From: Schleiferiaceae bacterium
GTDB lineage: Bacteria; Bacteroidota; Bacteroidia; Flavobacteriales; Schleiferiaceae
NCBI GenBank assembly: GCA_018402665.1
Contig: JAGYIN010000010.1
Span: 1-61,883, forward strand
Direction: 5' to 3'
DNA length: 61,883 nt
Positions within the stretch are counted from its first letter, which is position 1; each line of letters begins with the position of its first letter. The notes beneath the pieces are model-generated. The model did not search any database. It was not told the DNA's origin and saw only the letters and a list, made by a program, of their open reading frames with translations. A program made the translations under genes and the position numbers. Positions 46,205 to 54,256 of this stretch are shown here, one piece after another.

Positions 46205-46891
46205 ATGAAACACTATGTAATCGTTGGCGGTAGCAAAGGTATCGGCAAAGCAACGGCAGAACTACTGGCCGCAGATGGACACCAAATCACTGTTTTTAGC
46301 AGAACACCTTATGAAGGACCTGCCCATACTATTGAGTGGGAGGAATTCGATGTACTGACCGACTCATGGGACGACATCATGCCTGAAAATATTGATGGAC
46401 TCATGTACAGTGTAGGATCCATCAACCTAAAACCTTTTAGGGGCTTAAAACCAGAAGTTTTCGAAGCAGATTTTCAACTTCAAGTGATGGGAGCAATCAA
46501 AGCTTTACAGGCAGCTCAAAAGAACTTTAACAAAGACAGTATTGCCGCGTGTGTATTGTTCTCAACCGTCGCCGTGCAGCGCGGAATGCCGTTTCACGCC
46601 ACAGTGAGCACCTCTAAAGGAGCAATAGAAGGCTTGACACGCGCCATTGCATCAGAGTGGGCGCCGAAAGCGCGCATCAACTGTATAGCGCCAAGCCTTA
46701 CAGATACCCCCCTAGCTTCAAAACTGCTCAGTACGACGGAAAAGAAGGAGGCCATAGGTGCGAATAATCCAATGAAGCGCGTAGGTGAAGTGGGCGATAT
46801 TGCAGAAATGGCAGCATTCTTATTAGGCGATAAAAGCAGCTGGATGACGGGTCAAATCGTTCATATCGACGGCGGACAGAGCGTTCTCTAA
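46205..46891 (+). CDS. Short-chain dehydrogenase/reductase
   Basis: A 228-residue SDR with the cofactor motif GGSKGIGKATAELL (residues about 7-20), ATIEWEE-type acid position, and the C-terminal INCIAPSLTDTPLASKLL. The usual catalytic YxxxK reads VSTSK in the context HATVSTSKGAIEGLTRAIASEW: Lys is kept but Tyr is replaced by Val. This form seems usual in the subgroup found next to photolyases and is compatible with altered chemistry. It starts the operon with flavin reductase and photolyase. Confidence 0.88.
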   Translation: MKHYVIVGGSKGIGKATAELLAADGHQITVFSRTPYEGPAHTIEWEEFDVLTDSWDDIMPENIDGLMYSVGSINLKPFRGLKPEVFEADFQLQVMGAIKALQAAQKNFNKDSIAACVLFSTVAVQRGMPFHATVSTSKGAIEGLTRAIASEWAPKARINCIAPSLTDTPLASKLLSTTEKKEAIGANNPMKRVGEVGDIAEMAAFLLGDKSSWMTGQIVHIDGGQSVL

Positions 46892-46893
46892 AC

Positions 46894-47523
46894 ATGTGGA
46901 AGGAATCGTTTTCAGCTGTAGCATTAGACGGTCTTCAACGCAGAGAACGTACCGGATTAATGAACGCTATTTCTGGTATACGCACCGCATTTCTGGCCAT
47001 ATCAGGAACAGAGGGTAACTGGAATGCAGGAGTCTTTACCAATGTGACGCATGTAGGAGCAAATCCAGCGTGCATGAGTATCTTATTTCGTCCAGATAAT
47101 GGCAATAGACATTCCTACACCAATTATAGAACAAACAAACGGATCACACTGGTGGCACTTCCAGAGGCTGAGACCCAGCGTTTGCACGATTGCAGTGCTT
47201 CTTATGATGAGGGTATTTTTGAATGGGAACATTTGGGCGGGCGTTGTGAACAGCTCACTGACTGGACACATCCCATACCCACTGCTGCATTGTGGGCGGT
47301 AGAATTGGAATTTGACGAGCATTTTAAACTGAAGAACGATTGTATCTACACTGTAGGACGTGTTCAAAAGGTGGGATTAGGTAAGGCCCTACATCGTAAA
47401 GACGGAACATTACATTTCGATGCTCCCCCCCTGCTAGCGCTGGGTCTTCAGCATTATTTTATACCCGAATCGGTTGCGCATCTTCCCTTTCCTGAAGTAA
47501 AACCAACAAAAAATGGCGACTAA
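46894..47523 (+). CDS. Flavin reductase family protein
   Basis: A 209-residue FMN-binding split-barrel protein. FLAISGTEGNWNAGVFTNVTHVGANPACMSILFRPD (residues about 31-66) corresponds to the flavin-reductase-like domain's flavin-binding strands, and ITLVALPEAETQRLHDCSA follows. It begins two bases after the SDR stop and overlaps the photolyase start by 11 bases. It could supply or handle reduced flavin for the photolyase; that link rests on context. Confidence 0.85.
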   Translation: MWKESFSAVALDGLQRRERTGLMNAISGIRTAFLAISGTEGNWNAGVFTNVTHVGANPACMSILFRPDNGNRHSYTNYRTNKRITLVALPEAETQRLHDCSASYDEGIFEWEHLGGRCEQLTDWTHPIPTAALWAVELEFDEHFKLKNDCIYTVGRVQKVGLGKALHRKDGTLHFDAPPLLALGLQHYFIPESVAHLPFPEVKPTKNGD

Positions 47524-48976
47524 ACCAACCATTCATATTGTTTGGTTTAAACGCGATTTTAGATGGCACGACCACGCTCCTATTCGAAGCGCATTAGCCG
47601 CAGGGGAACGCGTACTTTTTGCAGCGCTTTACGAACCTTTGCTATGGAGCGAAAAACCATATGATCCGCGGCATGAACGCTTTATATGGGATTCCATTAA
47701 AGACCTGAATGAAGTTGCAGGTAAAGAAGTAGTTCACTTTCTAAACGTAGAGGCACTAGATTTTTTTAAACGCTGCCTAGCTACCTTTAACATTAAGGCT
47801 GTTTACAGTCACCGCGAAACGGGTATCGGTAAGACCTTCGCCAGAGATAAGGCCGTAAAGTCGCTCCTAGATGCTCATGATGTTTCTTGGAATGAATGGG
47901 ATTACGGCGGTGTTAAAAGGGGCCTAAAACACCGTAAAAACTGGCTTAAAGACTGGTACGACTATGTGGATATTGCACCGCTACGTACGGATTTAGATGC
48001 CGTAGGACTTCAAGCCCTTTCCAATCCCTTTGATTCGTGGAAGCATAACCCTAGTTTCGAAGCCCATCCATACCTACAAAAAGGTGGGGCATCACGGGCT
48101 GAACGCGTTTTGTATTCTTTCCTTACGGAGCGTATAAAAGTCTATGCCCAGAGTATTTCCAAACCGCTAGCCAGTAGAAAAGGGTGCAGCCGAATTTCAC
48201 CGCATTTAGCCTGGGGGAACCTCAGTATTCGTCAAGTATGGCATATGGCTGAGGTCGTAGAGCTTGCAGGCAGTAAGCAAAACCAACGTGCATTTGTCGA
48301 CCGCTTGCGCTGGCAAGCCCACTTTATACAGAAGTTTGAAAGTGCGTGCAGCTATGAATTCCACCCTATCAATAAGGCCTACGCTGCTGTAGATGCTTCA
48401 AAAATCTGGGACGAGAAAAAATTTGAGGCATGGAAAAACGGTACCACTGGTGTACCTCTAGTCGATGCGTGTATGCGTTGTGTTGCTGCGACAGGCTATC
48501 TTAATTTTAGGATGCGCGCCATGGTTGTGAGCTTTTACAGCCAATACCTCTGGTTGCCTTGGGAAGCCGGTGCCCGTTATTTGGCCAGTACGTTTACAGA
48601 TTTTGAACCGGGCATCCACTACACCCAATTTCAAATGCAAAGCGGTTACACCGGGGTAAATACCATTCGCATTTACAACCCCATTAAGCAAAGCTACGAT
48701 CAAGACCCCAAGGGCGAATTCATTAAGCAATGGCTGCCCGAACTAAAGGATCTACCCTTGCCGCATTTGCATGAACCTTGGGCAATTCCGCCGATGATGT
48801 GGGATATGGAACAATGGGATACAGGAAGCTACCCGAAAACCCCAATTGTCGATCTTACCGCTGTGAGGAAACACGCAAGTGATCAACTCTACAGCATTAA
48901 AAAGACGAAAGCTTCTAAAGAAGCGTCGCAACTCATCCTCGAGAAATTAGTCAATCCAGGCACAAGGAGATCTTAG
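47513..48976 (+). CDS. Cryptochrome/deoxyribodipyrimidine photolyase family protein
   Basis: A 487-residue flavoprotein of the photolyase/cryptochrome superfamily. Residues 1-150 form the antenna-binding alpha/beta domain (IHIVWFKRDFRWHDHAPIRSAL). The helical FAD domain follows, with SRISPHLAWGNLSIRQVW, DRLRWQAHFIQKFE, GTTGVPLVDACMRCVAATGYLNFRMRAMVVSF and TGVNTIRIYNPIKQSYDQDP. It repairs UV pyrimidine dimers with blue light or acts as photoreceptor; repair versus sensing cannot be told from sequence alone. Third gene of the light-linked operon. Confidence 0.92.
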   Translation: MATKPTIHIVWFKRDFRWHDHAPIRSALAAGERVLFAALYEPLLWSEKPYDPRHERFIWDSIKDLNEVAGKEVVHFLNVEALDFFKRCLATFNIKAVYSHRETGIGKTFARDKAVKSLLDAHDVSWNEWDYGGVKRGLKHRKNWLKDWYDYVDIAPLRTDLDAVGLQALSNPFDSWKHNPSFEAHPYLQKGGASRAERVLYSFLTERIKVYAQSISKPLASRKGCSRISPHLAWGNLSIRQVWHMAEVVELAGSKQNQRAFVDRLRWQAHFIQKFESACSYEFHPINKAYAAVDASKIWDEKKFEAWKNGTTGVPLVDACMRCVAATGYLNFRMRAMVVSFYSQYLWLPWEAGARYLASTFTDFEPGIHYTQFQMQSGYTGVNTIRIYNPIKQSYDQDPKGEFIKQWLPELKDLPLPHLHEPWAIPPMMWDMEQWDTGSYPKTPIVDLTAVRKHASDQLYSIKKTKASKEASQLILEKLVNPGTRRS

Positions 48977-49662
48977 GCTTCTTCGACCAATCGGAACCCT
49001 TCTCCATGAACGTTCTCTATGCGAATACGCTCATCTACCCTTAAATATTTGCGAAGCTTAGCGACATAAACATCCATTGAACGGCCTGTAAAGTAGTTGT
49101 CCTCACGCCAAATTTTCAAGAGCGCTTTGCTGCGCGGCATCAATTGGTTTTTGTGTTGGATGAGCATTTTTAAAAGGTCGCTTTCTTTAGGACTCAATCG
49201 GACCAATTCCCCATCGCGACTTAACTGACGAATTTTGGGCTCTAAAATAAAACTTCCTATGCTTAAAGTATCGGGCTCTTCATCCATTTCAGCCGCTTTA
49301 CGACCGATGATCGCCTGAATCTTATAAAGCAAAACATCGGTATCAAAAGGCTTTACCAAATAATCATCGGCACCAGCGCTGTAACCTGCAATAATATCTT
49401 CCTTCTGCCCCTTCGCTGTCAGAAAAATTAGTGGCTGTCCATTATCAATCTCCTTTACTTCAGTGGCTAAGGTCAAGCCATCCTTCTTCGGCATCATGAT
49501 ATCAAAAATGCACAATTCATAAGAGCCTTGTTTATAGGCACGTAAGCCCTGAACTCCGTCGCGTTCGAGCGTCACGTCGTAATCGTTAAAATCCAGTGTG
49601 TCTTTGAGCATATTGCCAAAATTCACGTCGTCTTCTACTAATAGGATTCGCTGCTTTTCCAT
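48973..49662 (-). CDS. OmpR-family response regulator
   Basis: A 229-residue response regulator: receiver domain with acidic pair ILLVEDD, phospho-acceptor Asp54 in CIFDIMMPKKDG, and Lys104 in LVKPF, then an OmpR/PhoB winged helix (residues about 130-228, LSPKESDLLKMLIQHKNQLMPRSKAL and GRSMDVYVAKLRKYL). It is directly downstream of its sensor kinase with two bases between them, so the pair is operonic. It resembles the RprY-type regulators of Bacteroidota. Targets unknown. Confidence 0.93.
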   Translation of the reverse strand: MEKQRILLVEDDVNFGNMLKDTLDFNDYDVTLERDGVQGLRAYKQGSYELCIFDIMMPKKDGLTLATEVKEIDNGQPLIFLTAKGQKEDIIAGYSAGADDYLVKPFDTDVLLYKIQAIIGRKAAEMDEEPDTLSIGSFILEPKIRQLSRDGELVRLSPKESDLLKMLIQHKNQLMPRSKALLKIWREDNYFTGRSMDVYVAKLRKYLRVDERIRIENVHGEGFRLVEEA

Positions 49663-49664
49663 AG

Positions 49665-51068
49665 TTATTCGTTTTTCGGCAATACCACCGTAAAAGTGGT
49701 CCCCATATTGAGCGTACTGTCCACTTGAATGCTACCCCCGTGCTTTTCTATAATTTCTTTAACGAAGGAAAGTCCCAAACCGTGTCCTTTTACATCATGA
49801 ATGTTCCCTTTTGTGGCGCGATAAAATCGATCAAAAACTTGCCGCTGGGTATCCTCGTCCATGCCTATGCCGCGGTCTTTGACCATAATTCTAAATTCGT
49901 TACTTTGAGTCAATTTCACGCTCACCTGCGGCGCATCCAGACTGTATTTAATGGCATTATCAATGAGGTTGGTTAGGGCGCTTTTGAATTGGATTAAATC
50001 TCCTTCCATACCGTATTCACCCGCTTCACAGCCCAAATCTATCCACCCCTGACGCTGTTCAGCTGTGAGCTTAAAATGGCTAACGGCTTCCCGCAAACAG
50101 GCCTCTAAATCCATAGGAGCCAGTGTGAGCGTCAACTCCTCTTTATCCATCATCGACATCTGTAATACGCTCTCCATCTGCGCATTCATTCGCTTGTTTT
50201 CACTCTTTATAATGCCCAAATACTGCTGCATTTGCTCCGCATTCATTTTCTCTCCGTTACGCAATAAGGCATCCACTGCTAAACTGATGGTCGCCAACGG
50301 AGTCTTGAATTCATGGGACATATTACTAATGAAATCGCTCTTTACGGCAGCTAAACGCTTTTGTTTACGTCCTTGACGCTGCACACTAAAAAACGCAAAT
50401 AAAATAACCGTTGAGAACAGTAAAGTCACAAAAAGATTGAGGTACACACGAGATGCTAAATAGAATTTACCGGAAGGAAAATACATCAGTAACTGACGGG
50501 TAGGACCGAAAAAACTTTCTGCTAAAACGAAATTGTACGAAACCTTTCCCGTCTCAAAGGAATCACTAAGTAAACTGTTTAAATACCCATTCTCAATAAT
50601 GGCCCATTTCGGAGCCGTACGGATTCCATGAACACGTAATTCACTTTGCAGCAAGCTATCCATTTCCGCTGAAGAAATAAGCGTTTCCCACGGTAAAGAA
50701 CTTTGAAAATCATCAAGAAATCCTGAAATCATGGTCGTATCCATCCCAAACCCTGAACCGTAAGGCACTGCGCCTTGAGTAGCCGACCAACGCAATGTGG
50801 TCGTACCCATTGGCGTATTAATGGTTACTGTAGAATCATTAGAAGTGCTGCGTTTAAGCGCTCCGGTACTTTTTCTTTTCACGTATAGGCGCACGCGCTC
50901 ATTTATAGCTGAGGCAGTTGCACTGACATCTGAATCAAACTGCTGCTTTTGCAATTCCAATTCACCCGAGAGCAAATTCAATTGCAACAACAAAGCACCA
51001 AGCACTGCAGCAGTAAGAACTGCCGTCAATGCGTGCTTGCGTAGTTTACTAATGAGTTGATTCAACAT
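49665..51068 (-). CDS. Sensor histidine kinase
   Basis: A 467-residue membrane kinase. TM1 is at residues about 14-33 and TM2 at about 206-229, leaving a periplasmic sensing domain of about 170 residues without a recognised fold. The dimerisation box is MSHEFKTPL with phospho-accepting His252. The ATPase domain has the N box NLIDNAIKYS, G1 KDRGIGMD and G2 GHGLGLSFVKEIIEKHGG. It forms a two-component pair with the downstream gene. The signal is unknown. Confidence 0.93.
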   Translation of the reverse strand: MLNQLISKLRKHALTAVLTAAVLGALLLQLNLLSGELELQKQQFDSDVSATASAINERVRLYVKRKSTGALKRSTSNDSTVTINTPMGTTTLRWSATQGAVPYGSGFGMDTTMISGFLDDFQSSLPWETLISSAEMDSLLQSELRVHGIRTAPKWAIIENGYLNSLLSDSFETGKVSYNFVLAESFFGPTRQLLMYFPSGKFYLASRVYLNLFVTLLFSTVILFAFFSVQRQGRKQKRLAAVKSDFISNMSHEFKTPLATISLAVDALLRNGEKMNAEQMQQYLGIIKSENKRMNAQMESVLQMSMMDKEELTLTLAPMDLEACLREAVSHFKLTAEQRQGWIDLGCEAGEYGMEGDLIQFKSALTNLIDNAIKYSLDAPQVSVKLTQSNEFRIMVKDRGIGMDEDTQRQVFDRFYRATKGNIHDVKGHGLGLSFVKEIIEKHGGSIQVDSTLNMGTTFTVVLPKNE

Positions 51069-51134
51069 TTCACGAAAATAAAACTATCTAATGGGAAGCA
51101 TCAGAAGTTTAACGCGTCTTAACAGAAGTAGAGA

Positions 51135-52097
51135 CTAGAGCAGCTGACCGATCAGATCATCCACCGTCAAACCCTCACCTTTTGCCTTATAATTTATAAC
51201 GACGCGATGACGCAGGACAGCTGTAGCAATTTGCTTCACATGCGCGGTGCTCGGCGTTCCTTCCCCCTTCATCACGGCCAACGCCTTTGCTGCTAATACT
51301 AGATTCTGCGATGCACGCGGGCCAGCTCCCCATGAAAAATAGTGCTCTGCAACACTACTGCCGCCATCCTTGCCAGGTCGTGTTTTACGTACAAGTGATA
51401 CAGCGTAATCCACTACCGCATCGGTTACCGGCATGGCGCGTAATGCAAACTGAAGATCGAGCACTTCTGTCGATGAAAGCACGGGATTCACCTGTTTACT
51501 TCCGCCGATGGTTGTGGCTCGTACTACTGCGCGCTCTTCTTCGAGCGCTGGATAGTCGACAAAAATATTAAAGAGGAATCGGTCCAATTGCGCCTCCGGC
51601 AAAGGATACGTACCTTCTTGTTCGATCGGGTTTTGCGTTGCTAAAACGAAAAAAGGTTGCGGCAGATCCATAGTTTTACCCGCTGCACTGACCTTTTTCT
51701 CCTGCATAGCCTCCAACAATGCCGCCTGAGTTTTAGGTGGCGTTCTGTTAATTTCATCAGCGAGCACCACATTCGAAAAAATCGGGCCTTTATGAAAGGT
51801 AAATGCTCTTTGAGCATTCAATACTTCGGTACCGGTAATGTCGGAAGGCATTAAATCAGGCGTGAATTGAATACGAGAAAAATCGAGTCCTAAGGCCTGA
51901 CTCACGGTAGTAATTAATAACGTTTTCGCTAATCCCGGAACTCCTACTAACAGGCTGTGCCCTTGGCAAAGAATAGACATCGTAATCAAATCTACCGCCT
52001 CTTCCTGTCCGATAATTACTTTGCCCACTTCAGATTTAAAAGCGTGAAGCTTCGTGGGGGCACTTTCAAGAATGGCTATGATTTGCTCGTTAGTCAT
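51135..52097 (-). CDS. MoxR family AAA+ ATPase
   Basis: A 320-residue AAA+ ATPase of the MoxR family, chaperone-like proteins that activate metal or envelope proteins. Walker A is GVPGLAKTLL (residues about 53-62), Walker B VVLADEINRTPPKTQAALLEAMQE, sensor 1 FVLATQNPIEQEGTYPLPEAQLDRFL. The C-terminal helical lid is complete. The usual DUF58 and VWA partners are absent in this window. Its start overlaps the stop of the surA-like gene by eight bases, which makes it the last gene of the guaB-folding-factor run. Confidence 0.9.
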   Translation of the reverse strand: MTNEQIIAILESAPTKLHAFKSEVGKVIIGQEEAVDLITMSILCQGHSLLVGVPGLAKTLLITTVSQALGLDFSRIQFTPDLMPSDITGTEVLNAQRAFTFHKGPIFSNVVLADEINRTPPKTQAALLEAMQEKKVSAAGKTMDLPQPFFVLATQNPIEQEGTYPLPEAQLDRFLFNIFVDYPALEEERAVVRATTIGGSKQVNPVLSSTEVLDLQFALRAMPVTDAVVDYAVSLVRKTRPGKDGGSSVAEHYFSWGAGPRASQNLVLAAKALAVMKGEGTPSTAHVKQIATAVLRHRVVINYKAKGEGLTVDDLIGQLL

Positions 52098-53445
52098 TAT
52101 TGCTGTTCCATGAATTTAACTCATCGGCGCAATCGTAATAGCCCGCGTTGACCTTTACGAAGGTATCCGCCAATTTTTCGTTTTTCCAATCTTCCACAGT
52201 CTTCGACTGTTTTTGCTGAAGAGCGAATCCTTTGATTCGGGTGAAATCCAAATCAAGATTGGCCTTGTGCGGTTCATATTTCGCATCCAAACGAACGATA
52301 CGAAACGCTTCACGCTGGTCCTCTGTACGGTAAAATGAAGCCTCTGAGATTTCTCCTGCTTCTAGGGTATTGATCAAACCAAAAAGGCCACGGTCCAATT
52401 GGGAAACTTCAAATTTATTATTACCACTCTGGAAATTGCTCATCTGTCCTCCGTTGAATCGCGTTTGCTCATCATCGCTAAAACGTCTAGAAGCCTCTTC
52501 AAAAGTCATCTCACCGTTGGCAATTGCCACACTTACACTGTCTAAAAAATTCTTCGCTTCTTGCAAATTTTCCTGCGTCAGCTTCGGTTTAATAAGGATA
52601 TGACGAAGATCCAATTCTTCACCTCGCTTCTCCAACAACTGAACAATATGGTAACCAAACTCCGTCTTAAATGGATCGCTGATTTCGCCTTTGCGAAGAT
52701 TAAAAGCGACCGCCTCAAACTCCTTCACAAACACACCGCGCTGAATCCCTTGGTACTCTCCACCTTTCTTATTCGAACCTGGATCCTCACTATAAAGAAT
52801 GGCCATTGACGAGAATGATGTTCCGTTTTCTATTCTTCCTTTAAGCTCCTTTAACTTAGAAATCACCTCTTGCTCGGCTTCTTCAGACAATTCAGGAAAC
52901 TTAACAATCTGGCTCAATTCGACTTCAGCACTGATCAATGGGATACTATCGCCCGGCAAGTTTTCATAGTATTCGCGCACCTCAGAAGGTGTTACCTCGA
53001 TACCTTCAACCACGGTCATTTGCATACGTTGCGCAGTCAGTTGCTCTTTAATAAGGGTGCGCATATCCTCTTTGATTTCCACCACGGATTTTTCATAGAA
53101 ATCTTCTAATTTCTTCTGATCCCCCATTTGCATGATCAACTGCTGAATACGGCGATCCATGTTCGACTCTACCTCTTCCTCCCCGACAGAGATGGAATCA
53201 ATAGCGGCATGGTGTATCAGTAGTTTTTGAAACAACAATTCTTCAAAAACCTCACAGTACGTTACCGGCTTCCCAAAATTCTGACGATCGAAAACGTCGT
53301 ATTGCTCGTCTATATCACTTTTAAGAATGACATCACCACCTACAATGGCAGCTACACCATCGACAGTTTGGGGTTGAGCACTCGCAAAAACAGAGAGTAA
53401 TGCGAATAAACTAGTGTATAATAAGTGTGCCTTCTTCAATTGCAT
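52090..53445 (-). CDS. surA: SurA-like periplasmic peptidyl-prolyl isomerase
   Basis: A 451-residue exported chaperone for outer-membrane proteins. The signal peptide starts at the ATG at 53445 (MQLKKAHLLYTSLFALLSVFASAQ type; the TTG at 53466 is less likely). A SurA N-domain follows (VDGVAAIVGGDVILKSDIDEQ). Rotamase (parvulin) domain 1 covers about 175-275 (FSSMAILYSEDPGSNKKGGEYQG and TEFGYHIVQLLEKRG), and a second begins at LRHILIKPKL. Its 5' end overlaps the preceding lipoprotein gene by 35 bases. Periplasmic. Confidence 0.88.
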   Translation of the reverse strand: MQLKKAHLLYTSLFALLSVFASAQPQTVDGVAAIVGGDVILKSDIDEQYDVFDRQNFGKPVTYCEVFEELLFQKLLIHHAAIDSISVGEEEVESNMDRRIQQLIMQMGDQKKLEDFYEKSVVEIKEDMRTLIKEQLTAQRMQMTVVEGIEVTPSEVREYYENLPGDSIPLISAEVELSQIVKFPELSEEAEQEVISKLKELKGRIENGTSFSSMAILYSEDPGSNKKGGEYQGIQRGVFVKEFEAVAFNLRKGEISDPFKTEFGYHIVQLLEKRGEELDLRHILIKPKLTQENLQEAKNFLDSVSVAIANGEMTFEEASRRFSDDEQTRFNGGQMSNFQSGNNKFEVSQLDRGLFGLINTLEAGEISEASFYRTEDQREAFRIVRLDAKYEPHKANLDLDFTRIKGFALQQKQSKTVEDWKNEKLADTFVKVNAGYYDCADELNSWNSNND

Positions 53446-54256
53446 GTTCAATAATATTTTCTTCAATCTGCTCTATGAGCGTCAGTCGACGCTTGTTCAA
53501 CAGTACTTTCTTAATGCGTTCCTCGACATAAGGAAGCGGACTATAACTGTCCTTTATCCGAAGGGCATTTACTTGCACAAAATACACCAATGCAGTGTCT
53601 TCACAGGTAAATCTCTTTCTTCTGTTTAAATAGTTATACGGGTTGGTCGATTCTAAGGGGATTTCATCCAGGAAATCCATCATCGGCACCCAAGCAGAAT
53701 CCCCGTAATTGCTCTGTTTCGTCACAAATACTTCTGCCCAATCTAAATATTTATCCTGGTACCGATCGGATAAAAACCAACGCTTCGCCTCCTGCGTCTT
53801 CTGGGCCTTGAGCGGTGCAGCAGCATAAAAGGCCTGAACGATACTTTCCTTGAGTTCAAAGTTACTCAAGTTTTGATCGTAGTATGCTTGAATTTGCTCA
53901 GGAGTGATGGTGGTATCTAGATGTTGACGCACATAACCGTCGATATAGGCATGTTTTAGTAAATCATTTCTGTACTGCTTGACGAGCTCATTGAAATCAG
54001 CCAATTCCGTCTGTAAATTAAACTCAGCTGCCTCAACCAACAGCTCATTTTCAGCCCATTGGCGCACCAAACGGTGGACTAACGAAATGCTATCTGCTGC
54101 ATCCATCTGACCTGCCTTTGGTAAATGATCCGCTATATCTTCTACGAGAAGCTTTTTATTGCCCAGTTCTGCCAAAACATCCGGTTCCGCGGTCCCATTT
54201 GAAACACACGCAACAGATACCAGTGCAACTAGCCCTATGAAGATTGGCTTAACCAT
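53411..54256 (-). CDS. SurA/PrsA-related lipoprotein without a rotamase domain
   Basis: A 281-residue exported lipoprotein (lipobox SVAC, Cys17). The N-terminal half is helical and SurA-N-like (LAELGNKKLLVEDIADHLPKA and RLVRQWAENELLVEAAEF), then ITPEQIQAYYDQNLSNFELKE, the usual linker before a parvulin domain. The parvulin core itself is not visible, and the rest looks divergent or reduced. It sits between two rotamase-containing genes, overlapping both (by one base at its start and by 35 at its end), so it is probably a partner chaperone in outer-membrane protein biogenesis. Confidence 0.75.
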   Translation of the reverse strand: MVKPIFIGLVALVSVACVSNGTAEPDVLAELGNKKLLVEDIADHLPKAGQMDAADSISLVHRLVRQWAENELLVEAAEFNLQTELADFNELVKQYRNDLLKHAYIDGYVRQHLDTTITPEQIQAYYDQNLSNFELKESIVQAFYAAAPLKAQKTQEAKRWFLSDRYQDKYLDWAEVFVTKQSNYGDSAWVPMMDFLDEIPLESTNPYNYLNRRKRFTCEDTALVYFVQVNALRIKDSYSPLPYVEERIKKVLLNKRRLTLIEQIEENIIEHAIEEGTLIIH

